NCBI GenBank assembly: GCA_028717105.1
Contig: JAQUOM010000008.1
Span: forward strand, 1-26,392
Length of the DNA stretch: 26,392 nt
Reading direction: 5' to 3'
Source: Candidatus Omnitrophota bacterium
GTDB lineage: Bacteria > Omnitrophota > Gorgyraeia > Velamenicoccales > Velamenicoccaceae
Of this stretch, positions 1-7,836 are shown one piece after another (within the stretch, counting starts at the first letter, position 1; each line of letters starts with the position of its first letter). Below the pieces are notes generated by a model. It was not told the DNA's origin and ran no database searches. It was given only the letters and a program-made list of their open reading frames with translations. Made by a program: the position numbers and the translations under genes.

Positions 1-512
1 CTACTGGCGCCCTTTCCGTCCTGCGCAGGATGGGCGGATGCATTCGTCAAAAACCCCGCGCAGAGGTTTATGAACCGGTGGCCGACCTGGATATTTGTTC
101 GAGCGAGCTCCATGGCGTCCGGATCGGGGCAGGGGAGGTCCCGAGCATGATTGACGAATTGCCCGTTCTCATGGTTGCAGCTTCTTTGGCAAGAGGCCGT
201 ACTGTGATCGAAGGGGGGCAGGAGCTGCGGGTCAAGGAGACGGATCGCATCCGGTCTATGTCCTGGAATCTTAGAAGGGCCGGGGTTCACATAGAGACGA
301 AAGTCACTGGCCGCAGAGAAGATATCATCATTACCGGGTCAGACAGGCTCGCAGGCGGTCTTTTCAAGAGCTTTGGGGATCATCGTACGGCCATGAGCAT
401 GTATGTTGCGGCCCTGGTAGCCCGTGGGGCCTCATTTTTAGATGATTCCCAATGCGTTCATAAGTCTTTTCCCGGTTTCTTTGACGTGTTTAAACATCTG
501 ATTGTCAGATAA
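1..512 (+). CDS. aroA: 3-phosphoshikimate 1-carboxyvinyltransferase (EPSP synthase), C-terminal part
   Basis: This is the 3' end of an EPSP synthase gene, the cytoplasmic shikimate-pathway enzyme that joins PEP to shikimate-3-phosphate. The frame is open from base 3, so the true start lies upstream of the window. About 169 residues are visible. Family hallmarks are the IDELP segment around bases 150-164, the GGQELRVKETDRI block that matches the family's conserved E-E-L-R-x-K-E-S/T-D-R-I, and GDHRTAM near bases 376-396, where the family usually has GDHRIAM. The C-terminus, ending in a conserved SFPGFF-type motif, looks complete. A gap of about 130 bases with its own promoter separates it from mreB, so the two are probably not strictly co-transcribed. 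The identification is secure. Confidence 0.95.
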   Translation, partial: TGALSVLRRMGGCIRQKPRAEVYEPVADLDICSSELHGVRIGAGEVPSMIDELPVLMVAASLARGRTVIEGGQELRVKETDRIRSMSWNLRRAGVHIETKVTGRREDIIITGSDRLAGGLFKSFGDHRTAMSMYVAALVARGASFLDDSQCVHKSFPGFFDVFKHLIVR

Positions 513-580
513 GAAGTTTGCGCTCTGTTTGAAAGACTTTTATGGGAGATTTTTACATCGGTAGGGCAAGGAAATAGTTA

Positions 581-609
581 TTGACAGCCCCTGTGGGCTC
601 TGCTAATAT
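581..609 (+). promoter_or_regulatory. Sigma-70-type promoter for mreB
   Basis: TTGACA (581-586), a 17-base spacer and TAATAT (604-609) form an almost ideal housekeeping promoter. The predicted transcription start is near 616, about 30 bases before the mreB ATG at 647. The TTG of this -35 box also opens a longer reading of the mreB frame, which makes a start at 581 unlikely because the message would begin downstream of it. Confidence 0.8.
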
Positions 610-646
610 TGAAAAAATCAACTTTAACCCCGACAACCAAAAAAAC

Positions 647-1729
647 ATGGCACAATTTACCAAATTCCCCAGGAAAACGTTTAATTACGTATCTGGCTTG
701 TTTTCCAATGATATGGGTATTGATTTGGGAACAGCTACAACCCTCGTTTATGTGAAAGGCGAGGGGATTGTTTTGTGCGAGCCGTCAGTCGTGGCCCTCA
801 AGAGGGGGGCGACGGTGAATCGCGTGCTGGCTGTTGGGGATGAAGCAAAAAAGATGCTTGGCAGGACGCCCGGGAACATCCTGGCGATCCGGCCGATGAA
901 AGACGGCGTCATCGCTGACTTCGACATTACCGAGGCGATGTTGAGGTATTTTATAAAAAAGATCCATCGTCGCCGCGTGCTGGTTTCTCCCCGTATGGTG
1001 ATCGCGATTCCTTCGGGGATTACGGAAGTCGAACGAAGGGCTGTGAAAGATTCGGCATTGCGGGCAGGGGCCAGAGAGGTCTACCTTGTTGAAGAGCCTT
1101 TGGCAGCGGCCATTGGCGTGGGATTGCCGATCCACGAGCCGGCCGGTAATATGATCGTCGATATCGGAGGAGGCACGACCGAGGTTGCCGTCATCTCTTT
1201 GTCCGGTGTCGTATTTTCAAAATCCATCAGGATCGCCGGCGATGAATTGGACGTGGCGATCGTTGAATATCTCAAAAAGAATTATAATTTGATGATCGGC
1301 GAGCGCACAGCCGAAGATATCAAGATCAAGATTGGGTCGGCGTATCCGTTGGAAGAGGAATTGAGCCTGGAGGTCCGCGGGCGCGACCTTGTGGCCGGCC
1401 TGCCGAAGATGGTGAGTATCACGTCCGAAGAGATCAGAGATGCCATCGCGGAACCCGTCAGGGCGATCGTGGATTCGGCCAAGATTGCGCTTGAAAGAAC
1501 GCCGCCGGAATTGGCCGCCGACCTGATCGACCGCGGCATTGTCCTGGCCGGCGGAGGGTCCCAGTTAAGGGGTTTGGACCGCATGATCGCCGAAGAGACA
1601 GGCTTGCCGGTGCATGTGGCCGACGATCCTGTTACGGCTGTGGCTCAAGGGACGGGCAAGATCCTGGAGTTAGAGAGCCGTTATCTGCGTGATGTCACGG
1701 TGGCGACAAGGACAGAAACCCCCGTCTAG
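647..1729 (+). CDS. mreB: Rod shape-determining actin homologue MreB
   Basis: MreB polymerises under the inner membrane and positions the elongasome (MreC, MreD, PBP2, RodA). The product from ATG 647 is 360 residues, close to the usual 340-350. The actin-fold nucleotide motifs are all visible: phosphate-1 IDLGTATT, phosphate-2 DIGGGTTEVAV and the adenosine-loop LAGGGSQLRG. The N-terminal FNYVSGLFSNDMGIDLG matches the usual MreB start (MF.FL.GLFSND.AIDLG) plus about ten extra residues. The frame can be read from TTG 581, but that codon is the -35 box of a very good promoter, so I chose 647. No clear Shine-Dalgarno precedes 647, so the exact start is less certain than the function. It ends with TAG and begins the mre-mrdA-rodA operon. 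Confidence 0.93.
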   Translation: MAQFTKFPRKTFNYVSGLFSNDMGIDLGTATTLVYVKGEGIVLCEPSVVALKRGATVNRVLAVGDEAKKMLGRTPGNILAIRPMKDGVIADFDITEAMLRYFIKKIHRRRVLVSPRMVIAIPSGITEVERRAVKDSALRAGAREVYLVEEPLAAAIGVGLPIHEPAGNMIVDIGGGTTEVAVISLSGVVFSKSIRIAGDELDVAIVEYLKKNYNLMIGERTAEDIKIKIGSAYPLEEELSLEVRGRDLVAGLPKMVSITSEEIRDAIAEPVRAIVDSAKIALERTPPELAADLIDRGIVLAGGGSQLRGLDRMIAEETGLPVHVADDPVTAVAQGTGKILELESRYLRDVTVATRTETPV

Positions 1730-1757
1730 ACGATCCTCATCTGCCTCCAGGAGGAGA

Positions 1758-1778
1758 CCGCGGACTTGAAGCCCGCGG
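1758..1778. repeat. Small hairpin between mreB and mreC
   Basis: CCGCGG at 1758-1763 and again at 1773-1778 can pair across a nine-base loop. There is no U-tract, so this is not a terminator. It may be a repeat element or an mRNA structure upstream of the weak mreC ribosome-binding site. CTCCAGGAG just before it is another small palindrome. Confidence 0.4.
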
Positions 1779-1803
1779 GGTTCCATAAAATTCTGACACG
1801 GAT

Positions 1804-2601
1804 GTGTTTCCCGCCAATAAAAAGCTCATAGGATACGGTTGTATTGTTTTCCTCCTGTTGTTCCTTGTTTTTCTTTCTTTCCGCAATGTCCCCTATGTGA
1901 TGCGCCGCGTCTTCGCGGATGCGTCCAAACTTCCTCTTATGGCCCTGGACGCCCTGGGCCAGGAGGGGAAGGCCGTCATTTTCTTCCACAAGAATTATTG
2001 GGATAATAGAAAACTTGTGCTGGCCGATCAGAAGCTGCGCGCCGGCCTGATGGAACAGGAGGAACTCCGCAAGGAAAACGAGCGCTTGCGCGGCCTTCTG
2101 GAGTTGCGTTCAAAATTGGCGTACGCGACGGTTCCCGCGTCCGTCATTGGCCGTGACTTCGGGGTATTTCGTTCCTATTTGATTCTGGATAAAGGTCGTG
2201 CGGCAGGGATCAGGAAATATGATCCCGTCATGACGCCGGCCGGCCTTGTGGGGAAGGTGCTTGAAACCGGACAATTCTCCTGCAGGGTGATTCTTTTGAA
2301 TGACCCGGACCTGGCGGTCCCTGCCGCAGATGCGCGGAGCCGCGAGCAGGGCTTGGTATCCGGCAGTCTGGATGGCCGGTGTAAATTGCGCTTCTTAGAC
2401 ATCAACAGCGATGTGGCCGAGGGCGACGTGATCGTGACGAGCGGGTTGAACATGACCTATCCTGCCGGGATCCCGATCGGACGTGTCAAGATCGTCGGGA
2501 CCGAGTCCAGCGGCTTGAGCAAGTTCGCGGTCATCGAGCCTGTGCTGAATTTGTCCTGTTTGGACGAGGTATTGGTCGTCACATCGCTTTCCCATGATTA
2601 A
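1804..2601 (+). CDS. mreC: Rod shape-determining protein MreC
   Basis: MreC is a single-pass inner-membrane protein whose periplasmic beta domain scaffolds PBP2. The 265-residue product begins with GTG. It has one membrane segment at about residues 9-27, a heptad-like coiled coil at about 60-100 rich in Glu, Leu and Arg, then the paired beta domains of the family (ASVIGRD, LDKGRAAGI, VGKVLETG, VTSGLNMTYPAGIPIGRV). These are standard MreC landmarks and the length is typical. No strong Shine-Dalgarno precedes 1804, so the first few residues are uncertain. A 74-base gap with a CCGCGG hairpin separates it from mreB. Its last codons overlap the start of mreD by 8 bases, implying translational coupling. 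Confidence 0.92.
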   Translation: MFPANKKLIGYGCIVFLLLFLVFLSFRNVPYVMRRVFADASKLPLMALDALGQEGKAVIFFHKNYWDNRKLVLADQKLRAGLMEQEELRKENERLRGLLELRSKLAYATVPASVIGRDFGVFRSYLILDKGRAAGIRKYDPVMTPAGLVGKVLETGQFSCRVILLNDPDLAVPAADARSREQGLVSGSLDGRCKLRFLDINSDVAEGDVIVTSGLNMTYPAGIPIGRVKIVGTESSGLSKFAVIEPVLNLSCLDEVLVVTSLSHD

Positions 2602-3079
2602 ATTCTTGATCATCCCTGTTATCGTCGTCCTGGAATATTTTTTCCATAGGTTTTTTTGCGTTTCCTGGTTTTTGTTCGATCCCCTGCTCGCCGCGGCGGT
2701 GGTCTATACGTTTTTCCATAGCCTGGAGGCGCGCGGATTCGTGTTTTACGCGCTCTGGTGCGGTTTCTGGCGGGATGCAGGCGGCACGGATCTCTTTGGG
2801 GTCTTCATGATCTCCTACCTTTTGACCGTCTTCGGCGTCTCTTACCTGGTGCGCGTCCTTTACCGTCATAACTGGATGTTTATTTTTCCCGTGGTGTTTG
2901 CCGCTCAGCTTTTGAATAATCACCTGGTCCTGGTCTTGCGATTATCTCTCGGCGGCATCCGTTCGACGACGTACGCTTATTTTCTCGGGCGCACGCTTCT
3001 TCAGGCCTTCGGGACGACGGCCCTGGTTTATCCTTTATTCCTTTTTTTTAAAAAATGCGCACCCGAACCTACGGCTTAA
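2594..3079 (+). CDS. mreD: Rod shape-determining membrane protein MreD
   Basis: A 161-residue, very hydrophobic protein with about five predicted membrane segments. It sits exactly where mreD is expected, between mreC and the PBP2 gene. Sequence conservation in MreD is low, so position, size and hydrophobicity carry most of the weight; the FWRDAGGTDLFG segment fits the D-x-x-G loop common in the family. It overlaps mreC by 8 bases and mrdA by 25 bases, which suggests coupled translation. Its expected role is to bridge MreC and MreB to the PBP2-RodA synthase in the inner membrane. Confidence 0.85.
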   Translation: MIKFLIIPVIVVLEYFFHRFFCVSWFLFDPLLAAAVVYTFFHSLEARGFVFYALWCGFWRDAGGTDLFGVFMISYLLTVFGVSYLVRVLYRHNWMFIFPVVFAAQLLNNHLVLVLRLSLGGIRSTTYAYFLGRTLLQAFGTTALVYPLFLFFKKCAPEPTA

Positions 3080-4770
3080 CGCTTCTGGCATGTTTTTGCC
3101 TTTTGCTCTTCGGACTGGCGTCTGTTCAGCTTGTCGGGGGCGGGCGTTATTATGAATTGGGGCTGAAAAATACGATCCGGCTGATCCCGGAAGAGCCTTA
3201 TCGGGGCCGGATCCTGGACCGGAACCAGGAAGTGATCGTGGATAACATCCTGTCTTTCGATGCGGTCATGATCCCGCAGGAGGTGAGCGATAAAGACCGC
3301 GTTTTGCGGCGGCTCGCCGATATTCTCTCCATGGATGTTGATGAAATCGCCGCGCGTTATGAAAGGGGATACCTGAATCCCTTCACGCCTGTCGTGATTG
3401 CCGAAGGAGTTTCGAAATCGGTCGCGATCCGCCTCGAAGAGGAGAGGCTGGAGATGCCCGGCGTCGCCGTCGAGCTTAACAGCCGCAGGCTGTATCCGTT
3501 TGGGACGACGGCCGCTCACGTCATCGGTTATCTCGGCGAGATCGATAGGGGCCGCATCACCCGTCTCAAAGAGTACGGTTACGACATCAAGGATAAGGTA
3601 GGCTACGGCGGCATCGAAGAACGGCTGGATATTTACATGAGAGGCCAGAAGGGCGGCCGGCAGATCGAGGTGGACAACAGGGGCCGGCAGGTCAGGCTTT
3701 TGGGCTACAAGCCTCCTGTCCCGGGCGAAGACGTGACATTGACGATCGACCTGGAACTCCAACAGATCGCCGACGGGCTTTTAAACGGCCGCAAAGGCGC
3801 CGTCGTTGTGATGGATGTCCGTACGGGAGAGATCCTGGTGTTGAGCAGTGCGCCCGCCTTTGACCCGAATGTGTTTGTCGACAGGCGCGATCGCCGCGCC
3901 ATGAATCACTACCTGACGAGCGAAGACGCCCCGTTGTTTAACCGCGCGATAAGGGGACAGTCTCCTCCCGGTTCGGTTTTCAAGATTGTCACGGCGGCCG
4001 CGGCCATGCGTGAGAATAAAAAATTCACTCCGGCGGCGTCTTTCGTTTGCCATGGCCAGATGAAGATCGGCAACCGTTTTTTCAAGTGCTGGTCGACGCA
4101 CGGCACGCAGGATTTTTATGCCGCGATGGCCCATTCCTGCGATATTTATTTCTATGAGCTTGGATTGATGGCCGGTCCGGACCAATTGACGCATACGGCG
4201 AAGGAGTTCGGTTTGTCTGAGCCGACCGGAATCGACTTGCCCCGCGAGGCCTCAGGATTCATTCCCAGCCGTATCTGGAAACGGCTGACAAGATTCGAAG
4301 GCTGGTATGACGGCGATACGGCGAATTTTTCGATCGGCCAGGGGTTTGTTCTTACGACGCCTCTGCAACTAGCGCGGATGATGGCTGTCGTGGCCAATGG
4401 GGGGTATCTTCCTACGCCTCACGTGACGAAAGCTGTTGCCGGCCGGGAGGTGCCGGCCGCGGCCGCAAAACCCGTCAGGATCTCCCGGGAGCACTTGGAG
4501 AGGATCCGGACGTCTCTGCGTTTTCCTGTCTCGCAGGAGAACGGGACGGCCCGTATGCTCAACATAGCGGGTTTAGACATTTGTGCCAAGACCGGTACGG
4601 CGCAGGTTTACGGTGAAGAATCCCACGGCTGGGTGGCGGGCTTTTTCCCTTTTAAAAATCCCCGTTATGCATTTTGTGTGTTTTTGGAAAACGCCGGAAG
4701 CGGTTCCTATGCCGTGATCCTGGCACGCGACCTGTTTCGCGAGGCCCAAAAAAGGGGAAAAATGTCATGA
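3055..4770 (+). CDS. mrdA: Penicillin-binding protein 2, elongasome transpeptidase
   Basis: A class B PBP (PBP2/MrdA) that cross-links peptidoglycan during side-wall growth, in partnership with RodA. The product is 571 residues, normal for the family. It has an N-terminal membrane anchor at about residues 5-25, the pedestal region with RGRILDRN near residue 51, and a transpeptidase domain with all three active-site motifs. These are SVFK with the nucleophile Ser307 and Lys310, SCD at 361-363 (the usual PBP2 form of SxN) and KTGTAQ with Lys512. It overlaps mreD by 25 bases and rodA by the ATGA junction at 4767-4770, so the operon is translated as a coupled unit. Nothing suggests loss of function. 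Confidence 0.95.
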   Translation: MRTRTYGLTLLACFCLLLFGLASVQLVGGGRYYELGLKNTIRLIPEEPYRGRILDRNQEVIVDNILSFDAVMIPQEVSDKDRVLRRLADILSMDVDEIAARYERGYLNPFTPVVIAEGVSKSVAIRLEEERLEMPGVAVELNSRRLYPFGTTAAHVIGYLGEIDRGRITRLKEYGYDIKDKVGYGGIEERLDIYMRGQKGGRQIEVDNRGRQVRLLGYKPPVPGEDVTLTIDLELQQIADGLLNGRKGAVVVMDVRTGEILVLSSAPAFDPNVFVDRRDRRAMNHYLTSEDAPLFNRAIRGQSPPGSVFKIVTAAAAMRENKKFTPAASFVCHGQMKIGNRFFKCWSTHGTQDFYAAMAHSCDIYFYELGLMAGPDQLTHTAKEFGLSEPTGIDLPREASGFIPSRIWKRLTRFEGWYDGDTANFSIGQGFVLTTPLQLARMMAVVANGGYLPTPHVTKAVAGREVPAAAAKPVRISREHLERIRTSLRFPVSQENGTARMLNIAGLDICAKTGTAQVYGEESHGWVAGFFPFKNPRYAFCVFLENAGSGSYAVILARDLFREAQKRGKMS

Positions 4771-5867
4771 TGACGGCCAGGCCGCGGAAGGTCATCACGA
4801 TTGTTATCTTCATTCTTTTGTTTTTTGGTTTGCTGTGCCTCTACAGCAGCTGCCACCAGAAAGGTATTTTTGTTAAGAAGGATATTTTCGTAAAACAATT
4901 GTTGTGGGTCGGGGTCGGCTGGGGCGTTTTGTTTCTCGCCTCCCGGTATGATTATCGGTCTTTGAAGACCTGGGTCATTCCGCTCTATGTCGTCAGCTTG
5001 CTCTGTCTTTTTTATGTTTTGTTTTCCGGCCGCGCCATCATGGGCGCCCAGCGCTGGATTTCGCTAGGGGAGTTTTCTTTTCAGCCGTCGGAGTTGGGAA
5101 AATTTGCGCTCATTCTGACCTTGGCCGCTTATTATAGCATCAAGGCCAGTTACGATCTTCAGGCCAGACCCCGGGCGCTGGGCGCCGGCCGCGGGATTCT
5201 CTTGCCGCTTTTGATCACCCTGGTCCCGACGGGGATGGTTCTTCTTCAGCCGGACCTTGGGACGGCGATCGTCTATCTCTTTATTTTCGCCTCCGTCGCT
5301 TTGCTGGCCGAGGTGCGGATGCGTTATCTTTTGAGCCTGGCGGCGGCAGGCCTGGCGCTTATGCCTTTGTTTTGGCATTTCCTGAAAGATTACCAGAAGT
5401 CCCGCCTGATGGTTTTCTTGAATCCAAACACAGACCCCCTGGGGGCCGGTTATACGATCATCCAGTCGAAGATCGCCATCGGGTCCGGCCGATTTTTTGG
5501 AAAAGGATGGATGAGCGGCACCCAAAGCCAGCTCAATTTCCTGGCGGAACGCCATACGGATTTTATTTTTTCCGTCTGGGGGGAGGAGTGGGGATTCTTC
5601 GGCAGTTTCGTCCTGGTTGTCCTCTATGCCCTTTTGATTGTTTCTATCCTGCGCGTCGCGGAACTCGCGCGCGATATGTTCGGGCGTCTTTTGGCCGCCG
5701 GCGTGGCGGCGCTCGTTTTTTTCCATGCGTTTATCAATATCGCGATGAACATCGGTATGTGCCCTGTGGTCGGCCTGCCTTTGCCGTTTATGAGTTATGG
5801 CGGCTCGTCGCTCGTGATCAACATGGCAGCCATAGGCATCGTGTTAAATATCGCGCGACAGAAATGA
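4767..5867 (+). CDS. rodA: SEDS peptidoglycan glycosyltransferase RodA
   Basis: RodA polymerises lipid II into glycan strands for side-wall elongation. The 366-residue product has about ten hydrophobic segments and the SEDS signatures GAQRWISLG, LQPDLGTA, AERHTDFIFSVWGEEWGF and GLPLPFMSYGGSS. Asp265 in the HTDF motif matches the catalytic acid known from E. coli and Bacillus RodA. The frame is open upstream to 4674, but ATG 4767 overlaps the mrdA stop as ATGA and follows an AAAAGGGGA Shine-Dalgarno, so I chose it. It is the last gene of the elongasome operon. The 51-base gap after it holds small palindromes rather than an obvious terminator. Confidence 0.94.
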   Translation: MMTARPRKVITIVIFILLFFGLLCLYSSCHQKGIFVKKDIFVKQLLWVGVGWGVLFLASRYDYRSLKTWVIPLYVVSLLCLFYVLFSGRAIMGAQRWISLGEFSFQPSELGKFALILTLAAYYSIKASYDLQARPRALGAGRGILLPLLITLVPTGMVLLQPDLGTAIVYLFIFASVALLAEVRMRYLLSLAAAGLALMPLFWHFLKDYQKSRLMVFLNPNTDPLGAGYTIIQSKIAIGSGRFFGKGWMSGTQSQLNFLAERHTDFIFSVWGEEWGFFGSFVLVVLYALLIVSILRVAELARDMFGRLLAAGVAALVFFHAFINIAMNIGMCPVVGLPLPFMSYGGSSLVINMAAIGIVLNIARQK

Positions 5868-5868
5868 C

Positions 5869-5907
5869 CGTGAGGACGTCCTAGTGAGCGATAGCGAACG
5901 AACGTTC
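5869..5907. repeat. Short palindromic repeat, copy 1
   Basis: This gap contains CGTGAGGACGTCC (5869-5881, core palindrome GGACGTCC) and GCGAACGAACGTTC (5894-5907, core palindrome GAACGTTC). Both strings recur exactly in the gap between the two pilB-type genes (11653-11665 and 11782-11795). Two shared strings of 13 and 14 bases in two gaps suggest a dispersed repeat family. Confidence 0.5.
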
Positions 5908-5918
5908 CACGGAACCTT

Positions 5919-7640
5919 ATGATTCCTCAATTAGCCGTCAGCAAGGAACTTTTGCTTACCGTGCGCAAGCCCGCCAGGTACATCGGCGGGGAGATCGGCT
6001 GCGCGAACAAGGATTTCTCTGCCGCCGAGGTCAAGGTCTGTCTGGCTTTTCCCGACGTTTATGATGTCGGCATGAGCCATCTTGGCTTGAGGATCCTTTA
6101 TGACGTCATCAATAGAAGTCCGGAGTATGCGGCTGACCGCGTTTTCAGTCCATGGATGGATATGGAGGAGGCGCTGAAGGCCCGGGGGATTCCGCTTTTC
6201 GGGCTGGAGTCGCAGAGACCTGTCAAAGAGTTTGATATCCTTGGTTTCTCCATCCCTTATGAGCTCACATATACGAATGTCTTAAATATTCTTTCTTTAA
6301 GCGGTATTCCTCTCCGATCGGATGAGCGCGATGAACGCTGGCCCCTTGTTATCGCCGGCGGGACGTCCTGCTTAAATCCTGAGCCCCTGGCCGACTTTGT
6401 CGATCTTTTTCTTATCGGAGACGCCGAAGAGGCCATCACGGATATCTTGAAGGTTTATCGTGGATGCAGGCAGCGCGGTTGCGACAGGAAAGAGACACTC
6501 CGGAAGCTGTCGCATATCCCGGGTGTTTATGTGCCTTCTTTCTATGAGGGGGTCGGACAGGATGGGGAGCTTAAAGTCGTGGCCAAAGGAGCGCCGCGCA
6601 AGATTTTAAAAAGGACCGTCAGGGATCTCGAGCGCCTCATGGATTTTTCGTCATGGGTCATTCCTTATATTGAGATCGTTCACGACCGGATCAGTCTGGA
6701 GATCATGAGGGGTTGTCCCCATGGCTGCCGTTTTTGCCAGGCTTATGCCGCATTTTATCCCTTGCGCGTGATCCGCAAGGAAAAGGTTTTGTCCTTGGCG
6801 CGCCGCCTTTACCGCATGACAGGCTATGAGGAAATTTCGCTTCTTTCTTTATCGAGTTCCGACCACCCTCAATTAAAAGAGATCGTCCTCGGGTTGGTCG
6901 ATGAATTCAGGGAACACGGCGTGGGCATCTCTCTGCCGTCGATTCGCGCGACGTCCCTGGTCGGAGAACTTTCCCATGTTTTTTCGACGATGCGCAAGAC
7001 CACGCTTACCTTTGCGCCGGAGGCAGGCAGTCAAAGATTGAGGGACCTTTTGGGCAAGACGCTCGATGTCCGGGATATCTTTGATGCCGCGCGCCAGGCC
7101 TATACAGCCGGTTACCGGTCGCTGAAGCTCTACTTCATGATCGGCTTGCCGACCGAGACAGAAGAGGATTTAAAGGAGATCGTTGCGTTCTGTACGTCTC
7201 TGGCTTTTTTGAAGAAAGAGGTTGACGGCCATCCGGCGCGCCTCAACGTGACCATATCGAATTTCGTCCCGAAACCCCACACGCCTTTCGAGAGGGCCGG
7301 TATGTGTCCGGTTGAGCTTCTGGAAGCCAAACAGGAGTTCTTGAGGAATGCGTTCAAGAGCAAACGGGGCCTCATCCAGTTAAAATTCCATGACGCACAG
7401 ATGAGCCGGCTGGAGGCGTTTCTTGCGCGAGGCGGCAGGGAGTGCGGCCGCGTCGTTGCCGCCGCGCAGGCGGCAGGCGCCAGGTTCGACGCCTGGAATG
7501 ACCAATTTCAACCTGGCGTCTGGAAAGATGTCTGGGCTCGGCAAGAAGTTGATCTCGCCGCCCTGACAGGCCCTCGGGAAGGCGCCGACGCCCTGCCCTG
7601 GGCCTTTGTCGAGACCGGCGTCCGCATTCGCGCGATATAA
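5919..7640 (+). CDS. TIGR03960-family radical SAM protein
   Basis: A 573-residue radical SAM protein of the B12-binding-like TIGR03960 family, usually paired with a TIGR03936/DUF2344 protein. The N-terminal third resembles the Rossmann region of these proteins (FPDVYDVGMSHLGLRILYDVIN, IPYELTYTNVLNIL, IAGGTSCLNPEP). The iron-sulfur CxxxCxxC motif is CPHGCRFC at Cys266, Cys270 and Cys273. Later segments (TFAPEAGSQRLRD, LKLYFMIGLPTETEEDL, FVPKPHTPFE) are typical of the family. No substrate is established that I can name with confidence, so I give no gene symbol. It follows rodA closely, as in many genomes. Its partner is displaced about 14 kb downstream (21859-22188) by the pilus block. The start at 5919 has only a weak Shine-Dalgarno. 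Confidence 0.9.
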   Translation: MIPQLAVSKELLLTVRKPARYIGGEIGCANKDFSAAEVKVCLAFPDVYDVGMSHLGLRILYDVINRSPEYAADRVFSPWMDMEEALKARGIPLFGLESQRPVKEFDILGFSIPYELTYTNVLNILSLSGIPLRSDERDERWPLVIAGGTSCLNPEPLADFVDLFLIGDAEEAITDILKVYRGCRQRGCDRKETLRKLSHIPGVYVPSFYEGVGQDGELKVVAKGAPRKILKRTVRDLERLMDFSSWVIPYIEIVHDRISLEIMRGCPHGCRFCQAYAAFYPLRVIRKEKVLSLARRLYRMTGYEEISLLSLSSSDHPQLKEIVLGLVDEFREHGVGISLPSIRATSLVGELSHVFSTMRKTTLTFAPEAGSQRLRDLLGKTLDVRDIFDAARQAYTAGYRSLKLYFMIGLPTETEEDLKEIVAFCTSLAFLKKEVDGHPARLNVTISNFVPKPHTPFERAGMCPVELLEAKQEFLRNAFKSKRGLIQLKFHDAQMSRLEAFLARGGRECGRVVAAAQAAGARFDAWNDQFQPGVWKDVWARQEVDLAALTGPREGADALPWAFVETGVRIRAI

Positions 7641-7697
7641 CACGCCCATCTTTTGCGTTGGGAGCCCGCCTGGCAGGATGACTTTTTTTCAAAAGCG

Positions 7698-7810
7698 TTG
7701 ACGGCTGTGTGAAATTATGTTACTTTATATTACGTCGACGGTTACAGCAATAGCGGTAACCCGTAGCGAGGACGCTTGAGAAACCGCAGGGCTTTTTAAC
7801 CGCCGGTTTT
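7698..7810 (+). promoter_or_regulatory. Promoter candidate and structured leader upstream of the degenerate GGDEF gene
   Basis: TTGACG (7698-7703), 17 bases and the weaker TACTTT (7721-7726) form a moderate promoter. The following leader is rich in possible pairing. GGTTAC (7740-7745) can pair with GTAACC (7756-7761), and AGCG (7765-7768) with CGCT (7773-7776). GCGGT (7753-7757) can pair instead with either of two ACCGC copies (7783-7787 or 7799-7803). These mutually exclusive pairings resemble a cis-regulatory RNA. I do not recognise a known riboswitch class here. Confidence 0.4.
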
Positions 7811-7836
7811 AAGTGTGGTTACAACGGAGACAGGCC

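Noticed and set aside
3076..3762. Minus-strand open frame of 228 codons opposite mrdA
   Set aside because: It lies wholly antisense to a confident PBP2 gene, shows no recognisable domain and is a by-product of GC-biased codon use.
4674..4766. Upstream extension of rodA from 4674
   Set aside because: It overlaps the conserved end of mrdA and adds a charged tail; the ATGA junction at 4767 with a Shine-Dalgarno is the better start.
5372..5884. Plus-strand 170-codon frame overlapping rodA
   Set aside because: Out-of-frame shadow of the RodA membrane protein, with no family resemblance.
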